Part shown: positions 8,068 through 15,738 of the stretch, piece after piece
Layout: each line of letters starts with the position of its first letter
Numbering within the stretch: position 1 is the stretch's first letter
Origin: a virus
DNA: 64,000 nt
Virus record (IMG/VR): IMGVR_UViG_3300023109_003296
Location: 25,845-89,844 of that record
Reading direction: 5' to 3' (one strand)
Translations under genes and position numbers: made by a program
The notes under the pieces: model-generated
The model's input: the letters and a program-made list of their open reading frames with translations, nothing else
Told to the model about the DNA's origin: nothing
Databases searched by the model: none

Positions 8068-8730
8068 CTAAATGTTTCTTTGTATTTGAGACTTTTCTGA
8101 ATCCATTATAGACTGTGGGACCTTTATTGATATTGAGTTGTCATTTAAATAGTAATTAGCAAATGCAAAATCAATATACTTCGGTTCCCATTTTTTCATA
8201 ATCCTAACCCAATAATCGTAATCCCAACAAAGTCTCATTTCTTCATTGAATTCACCTATTTTTAAATAAACTTCTTTTTTAAAAAAACAAGATGGCTGCG
8301 GAATATAATTAGCTTCCTTCATATCCTTTAGGTTTACTCTTTCTTTGTAATATGTGCCAGTAGCTTTTCCGTTAACATGGTAATTCAACCTTCCAAAGTA
8401 CCACTTTGATTCGTCTAAGTTTTCTATTAATGTAGAAAAAGCATTTTCACAAAAACAATCGTCATGGTGAAAAACACTAATGATGTCTCCTGTTGTATGC
8501 TTGATAGCCTGATTGCAAGCATGACCTAAAGATGAATCTTCGCACGAAATAATCTTTATTTTATTATGATTAAAATCATTTTTTAGTTTGCCTAGCTCTT
8601 CTTCTGTTCCGTTATGTTTTATAACTATTTCCCAGTTATCATAACTTTGATTTTTAATTTTATCAATGCAGTCAAAAAGCTTAGTATGGGAATAATCTTT
8701 TATAGCTATAATTATGCTTATTAAAATCAT
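8068..8730 (-). CDS. GT2 (GT-A) glycosyltransferase
   Basis: A 220-residue GT2-type transferase. It opens with the standard strand ISIIIAIKDYSHTKLFDCID, continues with QSYDNWEIVIKHNG, and has the metal-binding acidic motif in ISVFHHDDCF (HDD in place of the usual DxD). The FKKEVYLKIGEFNEEMRLCWDYDYWVR stretch matches the acceptor-side W/ED motif of the family. No membrane segment is present, so it is a cytosolic or peripheral enzyme. It overlaps the GT6 gene by 4 bp in the same operon. The sugar transferred is not predictable. Confidence 0.85.
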   Translation of the reverse strand: MILISIIIAIKDYSHTKLFDCIDKIKNQSYDNWEIVIKHNGTEEELGKLKNDFNHNKIKIISCEDSSLGHACNQAIKHTTGDIISVFHHDDCFCENAFSTLIENLDESKWYFGRLNYHVNGKATGTYYKERVNLKDMKEANYIPQPSCFFKKEVYLKIGEFNEEMRLCWDYDYWVRIMKKWEPKYIDFAFANYYLNDNSISIKVPQSIMDSEKSQIQRNI

Positions 8731-9410
8731 GACCTTATTTTTGAGTGATTCTTATCTAATGCTATTAGCTTTGCTTTATATGGTGGGCGCAACGATTCAC
8801 CATAACAATAACCTGGATCTAAAACTTTTGTCGGAGGATTATCAATAAAGTATCTATTCATGTGACTTTCGTCATGCCAAATAGCCATGACGTTATTTTC
8901 TTTATCTATGTCTATATTGTCAGAAAGTTTTTTGCACATCTTTAAATATTCGCTAGAAGAACCCCCATTAAAACCACCAGCAAAGTATTGCATTTTTTCA
9001 AATATAGAAACACAAGCTAGTGATTCTGGGTTTGTATCAGGTGTACCTCTCCCACCGCAAAAAGCTGGATGTTGAGTAGCGACTCTTTCAGAAAGTATTT
9101 CATCTCCGACGGCATCACAAAACAGCATGTCAACGTCGCAATAGAAAAGATAATCTTTACCACATAGTTCTTCTTTGTTTCTCTCAAATATTTTATATCT
9201 TCCAAGAGTCATCCAGGGCCACTTTTTGTGATCAGTTTTTATTACATTTATTTTTCTTTTTGAAGCAATCCCCAAATCTTCATTGTCTGTGAATACAAAG
9301 TATTCCACATCAAAACCGCTAAGTAAGAACTCGTCTGCGCTAGTAATAAGATCGCTTAAAAAATCTGTATACTTATTCGTAGCTATAATTAATAAACCTA
9401 CTTTTTTCAT
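8727..9410 (-). CDS. GT6-family glycosyltransferase (ABO/alpha-1,3-Gal(NAc) transferase-like)
   Basis: A 227-residue catalytic domain without the transmembrane stem of animal members. Features typical of GT6: TDHKKWPWMTLGRYKIF (59-75), DYLFYCDVDMLF with the DXD motif at 92-94, ATQHPAFCGG, YFAGGFNGG (142-150), WHDESHMNRYF (178-188) and PPTKVLDPGY. The last three closely follow vertebrate blood-group and alpha-1,3-galactosyltransferase signatures (GGFFGG, WHDESHLNKY, TKVLSPEY). GT6 enzymes move Gal or GalNAc in alpha-1,3 linkage with retention, often onto fucosylated galactose. Retaining DXD implies metal dependence. Gmd, an epimerase and a GT11 enzyme lie in the same operon, which supports a blood-group-like product. 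Family is confident; donor choice is open. Confidence 0.9.
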   Translation of the reverse strand: MKKVGLLIIATNKYTDFLSDLITSADEFLLSGFDVEYFVFTDNEDLGIASKRKINVIKTDHKKWPWMTLGRYKIFERNKEELCGKDYLFYCDVDMLFCDAVGDEILSERVATQHPAFCGGRGTPDTNPESLACVSIFEKMQYFAGGFNGGSSSEYLKMCKKLSDNIDIDKENNVMAIWHDESHMNRYFIDNPPTKVLDPGYCYGESLRPPYKAKLIALDKNHSKIRS

Positions 9411-10159
9411 TTTTCTAAAGAGTTAATTAACATCATAAATTCAAGGCACTTTTTATCACTAATATCTTGAGGATTCTTTTTGTAAGCAAAATCATTTTGA
9501 AAATAATAAGTATGGTCATAATGCCAAACAGTATTGTTTTCATCAAAGCTTATCCTTACGCCAGCCTCTTTCAACTTAACAGAAAAATCAATATCCTCAT
9601 TATAATCAAAGCCGTTCAGTTTACCATAAAAAGGTATTTCGTTACTCCATTCTACTTCATCTAGCAAGGATCTTTTACATACAGAGAAAGCCCCACACTG
9701 ATAAAGCAATGTATGAGGATCTAATGTCTCATCAAAATCATAAGAAACCATCTTATGTCTAGGCAGGTAAATAGCTCTATCATAGTACCGACCTCCATCT
9801 GGTAAAAATATTTTAGTACCAAGAACTTTCCAATCTGGATTTTTGCTATTGTATTCCTCTAGCTTAAACAGCCAATCATTGGGAAAAATAATATCATCAT
9901 CACAATGGACAATAATATCTGCGCTTGTATTTTTTGTGCCTATGTTTTTTCTCGCACCGAGAAACTTATTATACTCGTTGTCTTCTACAAGCTTAACACC
10001 TAGATCTTTAAACTGATCTATATTGTCACCAACAATTACAATTTCGTAATTTTCTTTTACGTTGAAGTTGGCATGTATAGACTTTATACAGAGATTCGTC
10101 TCTCTTGGTCTTTCTCCATTAGAAATAATACAGAATGATACTTTAGGCTTTAGATCCAT
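9407..10159 (-). CDS. GT2 (GT-A) glycosyltransferase
   Basis: A 250-residue GT2-type transferase. The first strand is VSFCIISNGERPRETNLCIKSI; EIVIVGDN follows, and IIVHCDDDIIFPNDWL provides the DXD-like metal site (CDDD). The C-terminal portion includes NGFDYNEDIDFSVKLKEAG, which matches the family's general-base 'ED.D...R' region. It is the first glycosyltransferase of the leftward cluster, 13 bp after the stop of the preceding 322-residue gene. It differs from the GT2 gene at 8068-8730, so the cluster has two distinct GT2 steps. Donor sugar is unknown. Confidence 0.85.
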   Translation of the reverse strand: MDLKPKVSFCIISNGERPRETNLCIKSIHANFNVKENYEIVIVGDNIDQFKDLGVKLVEDNEYNKFLGARKNIGTKNTSADIIVHCDDDIIFPNDWLFKLEEYNSKNPDWKVLGTKIFLPDGGRYYDRAIYLPRHKMVSYDFDETLDPHTLLYQCGAFSVCKRSLLDEVEWSNEIPFYGKLNGFDYNEDIDFSVKLKEAGVRISFDENNTVWHYDHTYYFQNDFAYKKNPQDISDKKCLEFMMLINSLEK

Positions 10160-10172
10160 AAAGGATCATAAA

Positions 10173-11141
10173 TCAAACATCATCGTTTTCAATTATTTCA
10201 CAATCTTTTAAATGATCGTAGCCGTTGAAATAATCATCGTTTTCAATAACAGAGGACTCATCCCAACCCCACTCGCTAACAGCTTCTTCGTCATCCCACT
10301 CAAGAGCTTCGGAAGAAACAGATTTATTGACAGGCTTTTTGCTCCACATCTTACAAGACCAGTAACGAGGTGTGGTTTTGTCTTTTGCGCTATCGCATTT
10401 ATGTCTGGCTCTAAAGCTACGACGACGATCAGGGTCATCTCTTTTGATCTCCATATTTGGGTCGCCAAATTTAACCATAACTACGTTGCCAGTTTTAGAG
10501 TTTTTCACATATACTCCAAACTTTTTTTTGCCATCCTTTAATCTAAAAGGCTTGTTCAAGGTTTTTTTCTCAGCTTCAGAGAACTCAAGCTCTTCAGCTT
10601 CTTGGTCTTGTTCCCAAGATTCAATGCCAGCTTTTAATAGATCAATTTTTGCTAGTTGAAATTCAATTTCTTCGAAGTCCCAGAAAGCTTCACCTTCTTT
10701 TTCGAGATAGTATTCTTCAGAACCTTTTGCAATATCGCTGTCAGCAGCTTTGTAAGACTTTTTAACTTTGCCACCTCTAGCCATTTTCAGGAAAGTATTT
10801 ACTCTAGCCATTGCCCATTGACCTCTAGTCATTCCAGGTCTGTGACTAGAACTAAATGCACCAGCACCTCTACGATATACTTTTTTAAGTTGAGCAAGAG
10901 TAACTTTCTTGGAGTGTTTTTCGTTATGTTCTTTAACTTTTGTTTGTAAAGCAGAAATAACTTTATCAGAAAACGTTATTTTTTTACCATCTTTACCAGC
11001 ACTACCCTTCTCGTTTTTGCTAGAACCTTCTTTTTTTTCGCTTTTTTTAGCAGGTGTTTGAGCCGAACCTTTTGGTCCTGGTCTTTTTGCTGACTGGCTT
11101 TCTAAAAACGTTTTTGCTTGGTCTGAAAAATCGTACTCCAT
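10173..11141 (-). CDS. Phage protein with two conserved domains, putative structural or DNA-associated
   Basis: A 322-residue protein. After a low-complexity Lys/Ser/Pro/Gly region (residues 15-55), the segment LAQLKKVYRRGAGAF plus HRPGMTRGQWAMARVNTFL (about 82-117) forms one conserved module; FGVYVKN...VVMVKFGDP, KRDDPDRRRSFRARHKC and RYWSCKMW (about 205-265) form a second. I recall both as recurrent modules (DUF-type) in phage proteins, sometimes at the ends of capsid or protease proteins. The C-terminal tail is very acidic. The function is not known to me. It stands alone between nrdA and the glycan operon, with a possible promoter element (GTGTAA, plus strand 11151-11156) upstream. Confidence 0.6.
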   Translation of the reverse strand: MEYDFSDQAKTFLESQSAKRPGPKGSAQTPAKKSEKKEGSSKNEKGSAGKDGKKITFSDKVISALQTKVKEHNEKHSKKVTLAQLKKVYRRGAGAFSSSHRPGMTRGQWAMARVNTFLKMARGGKVKKSYKAADSDIAKGSEEYYLEKEGEAFWDFEEIEFQLAKIDLLKAGIESWEQDQEAEELEFSEAEKKTLNKPFRLKDGKKKFGVYVKNSKTGNVVMVKFGDPNMEIKRDDPDRRRSFRARHKCDSAKDKTTPRYWSCKMWSKKPVNKSVSSEALEWDDEEAVSEWGWDESSVIENDDYFNGYDHLKDCEIIENDDV

Positions 11142-11179
11142 GTTAATTCTTTACACTAAAATTTTAAAAAAATGAAATA

Positions 11180-12850
11180 TCAACCTTCACAAGATGTACA
11201 ATTCATAATAGATCTGGCTAATTCTTGACTAGGATTCATGCTTCTTTGATAATAAAAACCTTTAAGACCCATTTCCCAACCAAGAATCATAAGTTCGCTA
11301 ACCTCTTTTGGAGAGGCTTTAGGGTGAATCATTAGGTTTAAAGATTGACCTTGATCAATATGCTTTTGGCGTTGAGAGGCTTGAATTACAATTTCTTTTT
11401 GTGAAATCTCTCCAAAGGTTTTAAATACATCTTTTTCGTGATCGCTCAAGAAATTCAAATGCTTAACCGATCCGTCGTTGTGGAGAATGGACTTCCAAAC
11501 CGCTTCCGTGTTTTTACCTTTAGACTCCAACAAACTTGCTAAGTGAGGACTTCTAATTGTAAATTTACCTTTAGCTGAGTTCTTAGTATAATAATTTACA
11601 GTAGGCTCAATCCCTTGAGAAACCTGACCAAGAATAAGAGAGCTTGTCGTTGTTGGAGCAACAGCCATTGTTGTTGTGTTTCTACGACCATAACCTTTTA
11701 GGACTTCAGGCTCACCAAATACTTCCGCCAATTCTTTCGTAGCTTTGTCCGCTCTTTCTCTAATTGTTTTGAATATTTCTGCATTTTTCATTTTAGCTTC
11801 CATGCTCTCAAACGATACCATATTGCTCTGAAGATAAGAATGCCAACCAAGAACGCCCATACCTAAAGCTCTATGACGCTTTGCAAAGTTATGGTCAAAC
11901 TCCATATAAGGAATATCTTCTGTCTTCTCAATATATTCTTCCATAACAGAATCGAGGAAGTAAACCATTGTTTCAATAGCGTCTGTTTCTACAATCTCAT
12001 CCCATCTCTCTAGATTTAAGGAAGACAAGCAACAAACAAAAGACTCTGCTGGTGAAGAAGGTAAAGAAATCTCATTACATAAGTTAGAAGCATAAATCTT
12101 CATGTTCTTGTCCTTATATACTTGAGGAGCATTCTTATTAGCTGTGTCTTGGAAAAATAGATAAGGATAACCAGACTCAAATTTCTTCTGAATAATCTTA
12201 GCCCAGATCTTGCGCTTGTCAATGTCACCATTCTTCATGCCCTCCATCCAGTCGTCTGTAATTGTAACAGCAAATGACAAATCCTGAATAGCGTGACCAT
12301 CAGATCTGATGCGAAGAAACTCTTCAATATCTGGGTGATCGACAGGAAGATAAGCAGCAAAGGAACCTCTGCGAACACTACTTTGCGACACAACAGATGT
12401 TACCTTGTCAAAGAGTTCCATGAAGTGGACGGCTCCAGAAGAACTACCTCCAGTACTAATACTGTGTCCTCTACCCCTCAACTCTCCAAAATAACCAGAA
12501 GTTCCAGCGCCATGCTTTGTTTGCATGCCGACTTCCGATTGTTTGGTTAAGATGCCCTCCATGGTATCTGGAACATAAACTCCATTACAGGAAACAGGAA
12601 GTCCCCTGTTTCTGCCATAATTAGCCCATACAGGGCTAGACAGTGAATAAAATCCTAGAGACATATAATGCTCAAACTTCTCACACAAGTCAGAGAATTT
12701 ACCTTTGTGTTCTGTGGGAGCACGAGAAACAAAGTCTTTTTGAAAAGACTCTCCCACACTCAACACCCTACCCGTTAAGCTTTCGCCATCAAGGTATCCT
12801 CTGTTTAAAATCTGTTGCGAAGTTTCGTTGTTCCAATAATATTTTTTCAT
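11180..12850 (-). CDS. nrdA: Ribonucleoside-diphosphate reductase, class I, large (catalytic) subunit
   Basis: A 556-residue NrdA-type subunit that reduces NDPs to dNDPs for phage DNA synthesis. Seen: PVSCNGVYV with the first active-site cysteine (Cys88), SNLCNEISLP (255-264) carrying the Asn/Cys/Glu catalytic triad, FVCCLSSLNL with the partner cysteine near 273-274, GFYYQRS for the radical-transfer tyrosines, and a C-terminal CTSCEG tail (CxxC for re-reduction). The protein is about 200 residues shorter than E. coli NrdA and begins inside the catalytic domain, so the N-terminal ATP-cone is absent and dATP inhibition at that site should be lost. It overlaps nrdB by 4 bp (ATGA), giving a coupled nrdB-nrdA pair. 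Confidence 0.95.
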   Translation of the reverse strand: MKKYYWNNETSQQILNRGYLDGESLTGRVLSVGESFQKDFVSRAPTEHKGKFSDLCEKFEHYMSLGFYSLSSPVWANYGRNRGLPVSCNGVYVPDTMEGILTKQSEVGMQTKHGAGTSGYFGELRGRGHSISTGGSSSGAVHFMELFDKVTSVVSQSSVRRGSFAAYLPVDHPDIEEFLRIRSDGHAIQDLSFAVTITDDWMEGMKNGDIDKRKIWAKIIQKKFESGYPYLFFQDTANKNAPQVYKDKNMKIYASNLCNEISLPSSPAESFVCCLSSLNLERWDEIVETDAIETMVYFLDSVMEEYIEKTEDIPYMEFDHNFAKRHRALGMGVLGWHSYLQSNMVSFESMEAKMKNAEIFKTIRERADKATKELAEVFGEPEVLKGYGRRNTTTMAVAPTTTSSLILGQVSQGIEPTVNYYTKNSAKGKFTIRSPHLASLLESKGKNTEAVWKSILHNDGSVKHLNFLSDHEKDVFKTFGEISQKEIVIQASQRQKHIDQGQSLNLMIHPKASPKEVSELMILGWEMGLKGFYYQRSMNPSQELARSIMNCTSCEG

Positions 12851-13824
12851 GCAAATACGCTATCTAGGTCAAATGTTTGTGATTTTTTTGAATATTCTAC
12901 AGGTCGAGAATGGAAAAAATCTGTCGAATTGTTTCCCATTAACTCCTCCTCAAACCACATTGTATCCTTGATTACAGTATTGTCAACCTCAAATGCTTTT
13001 TTGAATGAAATTTGTTGTAAGGAGTCATTAATACGCTCTTTGATAAACTCTTTAAGAAGGGGCGCACTTAAACCCTCTTCGTCAATACCATTAACCATCC
13101 AATCAATAATCTTGGCTTCTGCTGTATATGCTTGTTCAGCTTCATGCAAAATTCTCTGCTCTAACTCTTCGTCAAAAAGCTCTGGGTGTTCATCTCTAAT
13201 AGTATTGATTATTTTAATTCCTACTTGGGCGTGAATGTTTTCTTCGTTTCTAGTATACCTAACCTGTTGTTCTGTATCTTTTAATACGTTTTTATTTCTA
13301 GAGAACCAATTAATTATATAAAACTGGCTCATAAGAGATACGTTCTCAACGAAAAGTGTAAAAAGAATCAAGGAATATACATACTGCTTCTTACTGTCTT
13401 TGTAATACCTGTGATTGTATTTACGTAAATAGTTGACTCTTCCCTCAATAAAATCAAGTTTTAGATTCTCTTCAAATATTTCTTCAAGACCTAGAACCTT
13501 AAGCAATCTCTCGTATGCATTATTATGAATGACCTCAACATTAGCCATTACATAACCAAGATCGGTAAGGGCTGGGTGAGGTAAGTTATCTCCTAGTTTA
13601 GCCCAGAATTTTTTAACAGCGACTTCAATCTGACCAATAGCAGATAGTGTTCTAACGATTATCTCCTTTTGTTGATCATCCATTGATATTTGGAAGTCTT
13701 GTATATCCGAGGAAAAACTAAACTCTTTATCTGTCCAAAAGCCATTATGCATAACCTCTATGAAGTCTTCTGCCCACGGATAATTGTTAGGTTTTCTTGA
13801 TATTTGTTCCTCGAATATGCTCAT
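12847..13824 (-). CDS. nrdB: Ribonucleoside-diphosphate reductase, class I, small (radical) subunit
   Basis: A 325-residue ferritin-like subunit that makes the radical for NrdA. Metal ligands by alignment with E. coli: Glu67 (IGQIEVAV, replacing Asp84), Glu97 and His100 (VEVIH), Glu160 (LFVENVS), and Glu195 and His198 (NEENIH). Tyr104 (HNNAY) sits where the radical tyrosine is expected, so a tyrosyl-radical enzyme is likely despite the Glu-for-Asp ligand. The C-terminus SQTFDLDSVFA fits the NrdA-docking tail. It is the first gene of the leftward operon. TAAAAT ends six bases before the ATG and there is no Shine-Dalgarno sequence. Confidence 0.95.
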   Translation of the reverse strand: MSIFEEQISRKPNNYPWAEDFIEVMHNGFWTDKEFSFSSDIQDFQISMDDQQKEIIVRTLSAIGQIEVAVKKFWAKLGDNLPHPALTDLGYVMANVEVIHNNAYERLLKVLGLEEIFEENLKLDFIEGRVNYLRKYNHRYYKDSKKQYVYSLILFTLFVENVSLMSQFYIINWFSRNKNVLKDTEQQVRYTRNEENIHAQVGIKIINTIRDEHPELFDEELEQRILHEAEQAYTAEAKIIDWMVNGIDEEGLSAPLLKEFIKERINDSLQQISFKKAFEVDNTVIKDTMWFEEELMGNNSTDFFHSRPVEYSKKSQTFDLDSVFA

Positions 13825-14108
13825 TTCTTTATTTTATTTATTGTGTTTACGTTTCCAGCAAGGTCGGCTTTCTGCCCCCTAATCCACTCGCTGTCTTAAG
13901 TTACACTTTAGCTAAAATTAAGTGACAGTCAATACAAAAATATAGTGAAATTTTTTAGTTGAATTTTTTTTTGAAAAAGTTTTAGAAAAAAGTGGAACGG
14001 TTTTATATAATAAATCGATTAGTATGAGTCTTCCGAAAAAGTTATTGGTTACGATTAAATCGAAAACTAAACGTAAGTCGTTTGTATTCGATATTTTAAA
14101 AGTCTATA

Positions 14109-14139
14109 CGATAAGTATAACCAGTAATCGATAAGTATA
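14109..14139 (+). repeat. Direct repeat CGATAAGTATA, two copies 20 bp apart
   Basis: CGATAAGTATA occurs at 14109-14119 and 14129-14139, start-to-start exactly 20 bp, or about two helical turns. A degenerate third copy, CGATTAGTATG, is at 14016-14026. The second copy runs into the palindrome at 14136. The spacing suggests a protein binding side by side on one face of the DNA, as at iterons or activator sites. Confidence 0.6.
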
Positions 14140-14160
14140 TACTATACGGTATAGTATATA
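14136..14160. promoter_or_regulatory. Perfect palindrome, operator candidate
   Basis: TATATACTATAC and GTATAGTATATA are 12-base arms, perfectly complementary around a single central G (14148). It ends 43 bp upstream of the -35 box of the rightward promoter. Part of the arm (TATAGTATATA) is repeated exactly at the gmd start. A dimeric regulator site is inferred. Confidence 0.6.
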
Positions 14161-14203
14161 TTTAAAATATCTCATTCGAAATTTAAATTTTAATAAAGAA
14201 ATA

Positions 14204-14231
14204 TTGACACTCACTTTTTATAGCATATAAT
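14204..14231 (+). promoter_or_regulatory. Sigma70-type promoter overlapping the dNMP kinase start
   Basis: TTGACA (14204-14209), 16-bp spacer, TATAAT (14226-14231). Both boxes are perfect consensus. The -10 overlaps the first ATG (14230), so transcription should start near 14238-14239, right at the second in-frame ATG (14239). This predicts a leaderless mRNA starting MSVYDCK. Confidence 0.8.
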
Positions 14232-14826
14232 GAAAAACATGTCTGTATACGATTGCAAAATAATAAGTATATCTGGAAACGCCAGGTGTGGTAAGGACAC
14301 CATGGGAAATAACTTTTCCTCTGCATTATCAGAGATAGGAATAAAAACAAAAACTGTCTCCTTCGCTAATGAGTTAAAGAAATCAGTGAATAGTTTTCTC
14401 TTGGAACAAACTGGCATTTCTGCTTTTACAGAAGACGATGAAGAAAAGAAAATTATAAGACCATTTCTTGTTTGCTGGGGCACAGATGTAATCAGAAAGA
14501 TAGATAATAACACATGGATAAACAAACTTGAAAAAAACTTATGTGATAAATCTGTCAACATAATAACAGACTTAAGGTTCCTTAATGAACTCAATTGGGT
14601 TAAGTCAAATAATGGATTTTCCATTATGCTTGAAAGAGAGGGTATAGAACCAGCCAATGATTACGAAAAGTCAAACAACCACCAAATATCTAAGGAGGTT
14701 GACTTAAATTTTTCTGTTGGAAATTTTGAAGATAGTGAGCTTTTGATGTTGACTTCTGTTCAAATACTTGATAAACTAATTAACAAAGAAACATACGACC
14801 TATGGAAAGCGACCTGTCCCTTATAA
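14230..14826 (+). CDS. Deoxynucleoside monophosphate kinase (T4 gp1-like)
   Basis: A 198-residue P-loop kinase that phosphorylates dNMPs to dNDPs for phage DNA synthesis. Seen: P-loop SGNARCGKDT (15-24), the family segment FLVCWGTDVIRKIDNNTWIN, where WGTD..R...D..W resembles phage dNMP kinases, and NIITDLRFLNELNWVK near the nucleotide lid. The first ATG (14230) lies inside a consensus -10 box, so the true start is probably ATG 14239, nine bases in, used on a leaderless transcript; the P-loop then still lies at a normal distance from the N-terminus. The gene overlaps the sigma-like gene by 25 bp. Confidence 0.85.
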   Translation: MKNMSVYDCKIISISGNARCGKDTMGNNFSSALSEIGIKTKTVSFANELKKSVNSFLLEQTGISAFTEDDEEKKIIRPFLVCWGTDVIRKIDNNTWINKLEKNLCDKSVNIITDLRFLNELNWVKSNNGFSIMLEREGIEPANDYEKSNNHQISKEVDLNFSVGNFEDSELLMLTSVQILDKLINKETYDLWKATCPL

Positions 14827-15374
14827 AGAAAATACAAGAATCAAAAGATGGGGATAGTCTGTCTGAATTGATAAATAGACATTCAGGAATATACGTTTAT
14901 ATTGTTGATCAGTATTCTAAAAACGAACGCATCAATACAAACAGGAAGACAATTCTTGACGAAAAAGATTATATGATATATAAGTCAGCTTTAGAATATG
15001 ATCCAAATAGAAACAGTAAGTTCTCTACATTCTTGGCAAACCAAACAAAATGGAAGTGTTTGAACGAGATAAACAAAAAGGAGAAAAGAGATCTCCCTCT
15101 CGACAATGTTCATTGTGATCTTTCTGATGAAGAAGATTCTCTTCAAAAACTTTCTAAAATAGAAGCTTTTGACGTTTTTAATCGTATGCTTTCTGAAGAA
15201 AAAGATAAAAGAGTGAAAAAAATTATTGACATCAGATACAATACCAGTAATAATAAGCTTGTGCCGTGGAAAATAGCAGCCAAGAAGTTAGAGTTAAGCA
15301 TTCAAGGCTGTATTAACATTCACGATAGATTTATAAACAAAGTAAAAACTAAATTAGACGAAAATTATGTATAA
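14802..15374 (+). CDS. Sigma70-family-like RNA polymerase sigma factor
   Basis: A 190-residue protein with the layout of a small sigma factor. Residues 65-84 (EYDPNRNSKFSTFLANQTKW) match the core-binding and -10-melting region 2 pattern 'fDp.rg.kFsTya...i', and the preceding ILDEKDYMIYKSAL fits the upstream helix. After an acidic linker (residues 105-125), the C-terminal third (PWKIAAKKLELSIQGCINIHDRFINKVKTKL) resembles the region 4 helix-turn-helix. It lies in an early-type operon with dNMP kinase and SSB. It likely redirects host RNA polymerase to phage promoters, possibly the TATAAT boxes next to start codons here. The region 2 match is good, region 4 weaker. Confidence 0.72.
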   Translation: MESDLSLIKKIQESKDGDSLSELINRHSGIYVYIVDQYSKNERINTNRKTILDEKDYMIYKSALEYDPNRNSKFSTFLANQTKWKCLNEINKKEKRDLPLDNVHCDLSDEEDSLQKLSKIEAFDVFNRMLSEEKDKRVKKIIDIRYNTSNNKLVPWKIAAKKLELSIQGCINIHDRFINKVKTKLDENYV

Positions 15375-15738
15375 CACAATAGTAGCAGCAGGTCATCTCG
15401 CATCAGATCCAGAGATGAGACAAGTAGGAGATAATAAAGTTTGTAAGATCAGGCTTTGTGTCTCAGGTAAAAGAGCCAAAGAGCCGTGTTTTATTGACGC
15501 AGAGCTTTGGAACAAACAAGCAGAAACAGCTAACCAGTATCTTACTAAGGGTAGACCCATCATCATTCAAGGCGAATTGAGAAATTCTTCTTGGGAATCA
15601 GAAGGCAAGAAATACAATAAGATGTTTATCTCTGCTTCTACCTTCCAGTTCATTGGCGGATCAAATGATTCAGAGCCAAAAACTGAGAGTAAGCAAGCTG
15701 TTAGTGCAGGTTCTGTAGATGAAGATATCCCGTTTTAA
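15367..15738 (+). CDS. ssb: Single-stranded DNA-binding protein
   Basis: A 123-residue OB-fold SSB of bacterial type. Seen: the start MYNTIVAAGHLASDPEMR (family: 'N.v.liGrL..dPe.r'), then CFIDAELWNKQAETANQYLTKG and IIIQGELRNSSWESEGKKY, which trace the five-stranded barrel. A short Ser/Glu/Lys-rich linker leads to the acidic tip DEDIPF, nearly the bacterial SSB C-terminal peptide DDDIPF that recruits host replication and repair proteins. It overlaps the sigma-like gene by 8 bp and abuts the following glycosyltransferase gene. Confidence 0.93.
   Translation: MYNTIVAAGHLASDPEMRQVGDNKVCKIRLCVSGKRAKEPCFIDAELWNKQAETANQYLTKGRPIIIQGELRNSSWESEGKKYNKMFISASTFQFIGGSNDSEPKTESKQAVSAGSVDEDIPF

Larger units (their letters stand above)
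13825..14229. other. Divergent control region / candidate origin
   Basis: This 405-bp stretch between nrdB (leftward) and the dNMP kinase (rightward) has no gene that I can support. It is very AT-rich, with runs of T and A at 13950-14000. CGAT-type words recur between 14016 and 14179. It contains the 20-bp-spaced direct repeats at 14109-14139, the perfect palindrome at 14136-14160 and the promoter at 14204-14231. On the minus strand, GTGTAACTTA (plus 13897-13906) repeats a word found upstream of the tape measure gene. It is best read as a regulatory hub; an origin is possible. Confidence 0.5.

Noticed and set aside
14040-14085. Small RNA gene with CGAAAACTAAACG / CGTTTGTATTCG stem
   Set aside because: The arms pair only in part, and no clear promoter or T tract frames them; left as part of the control region.
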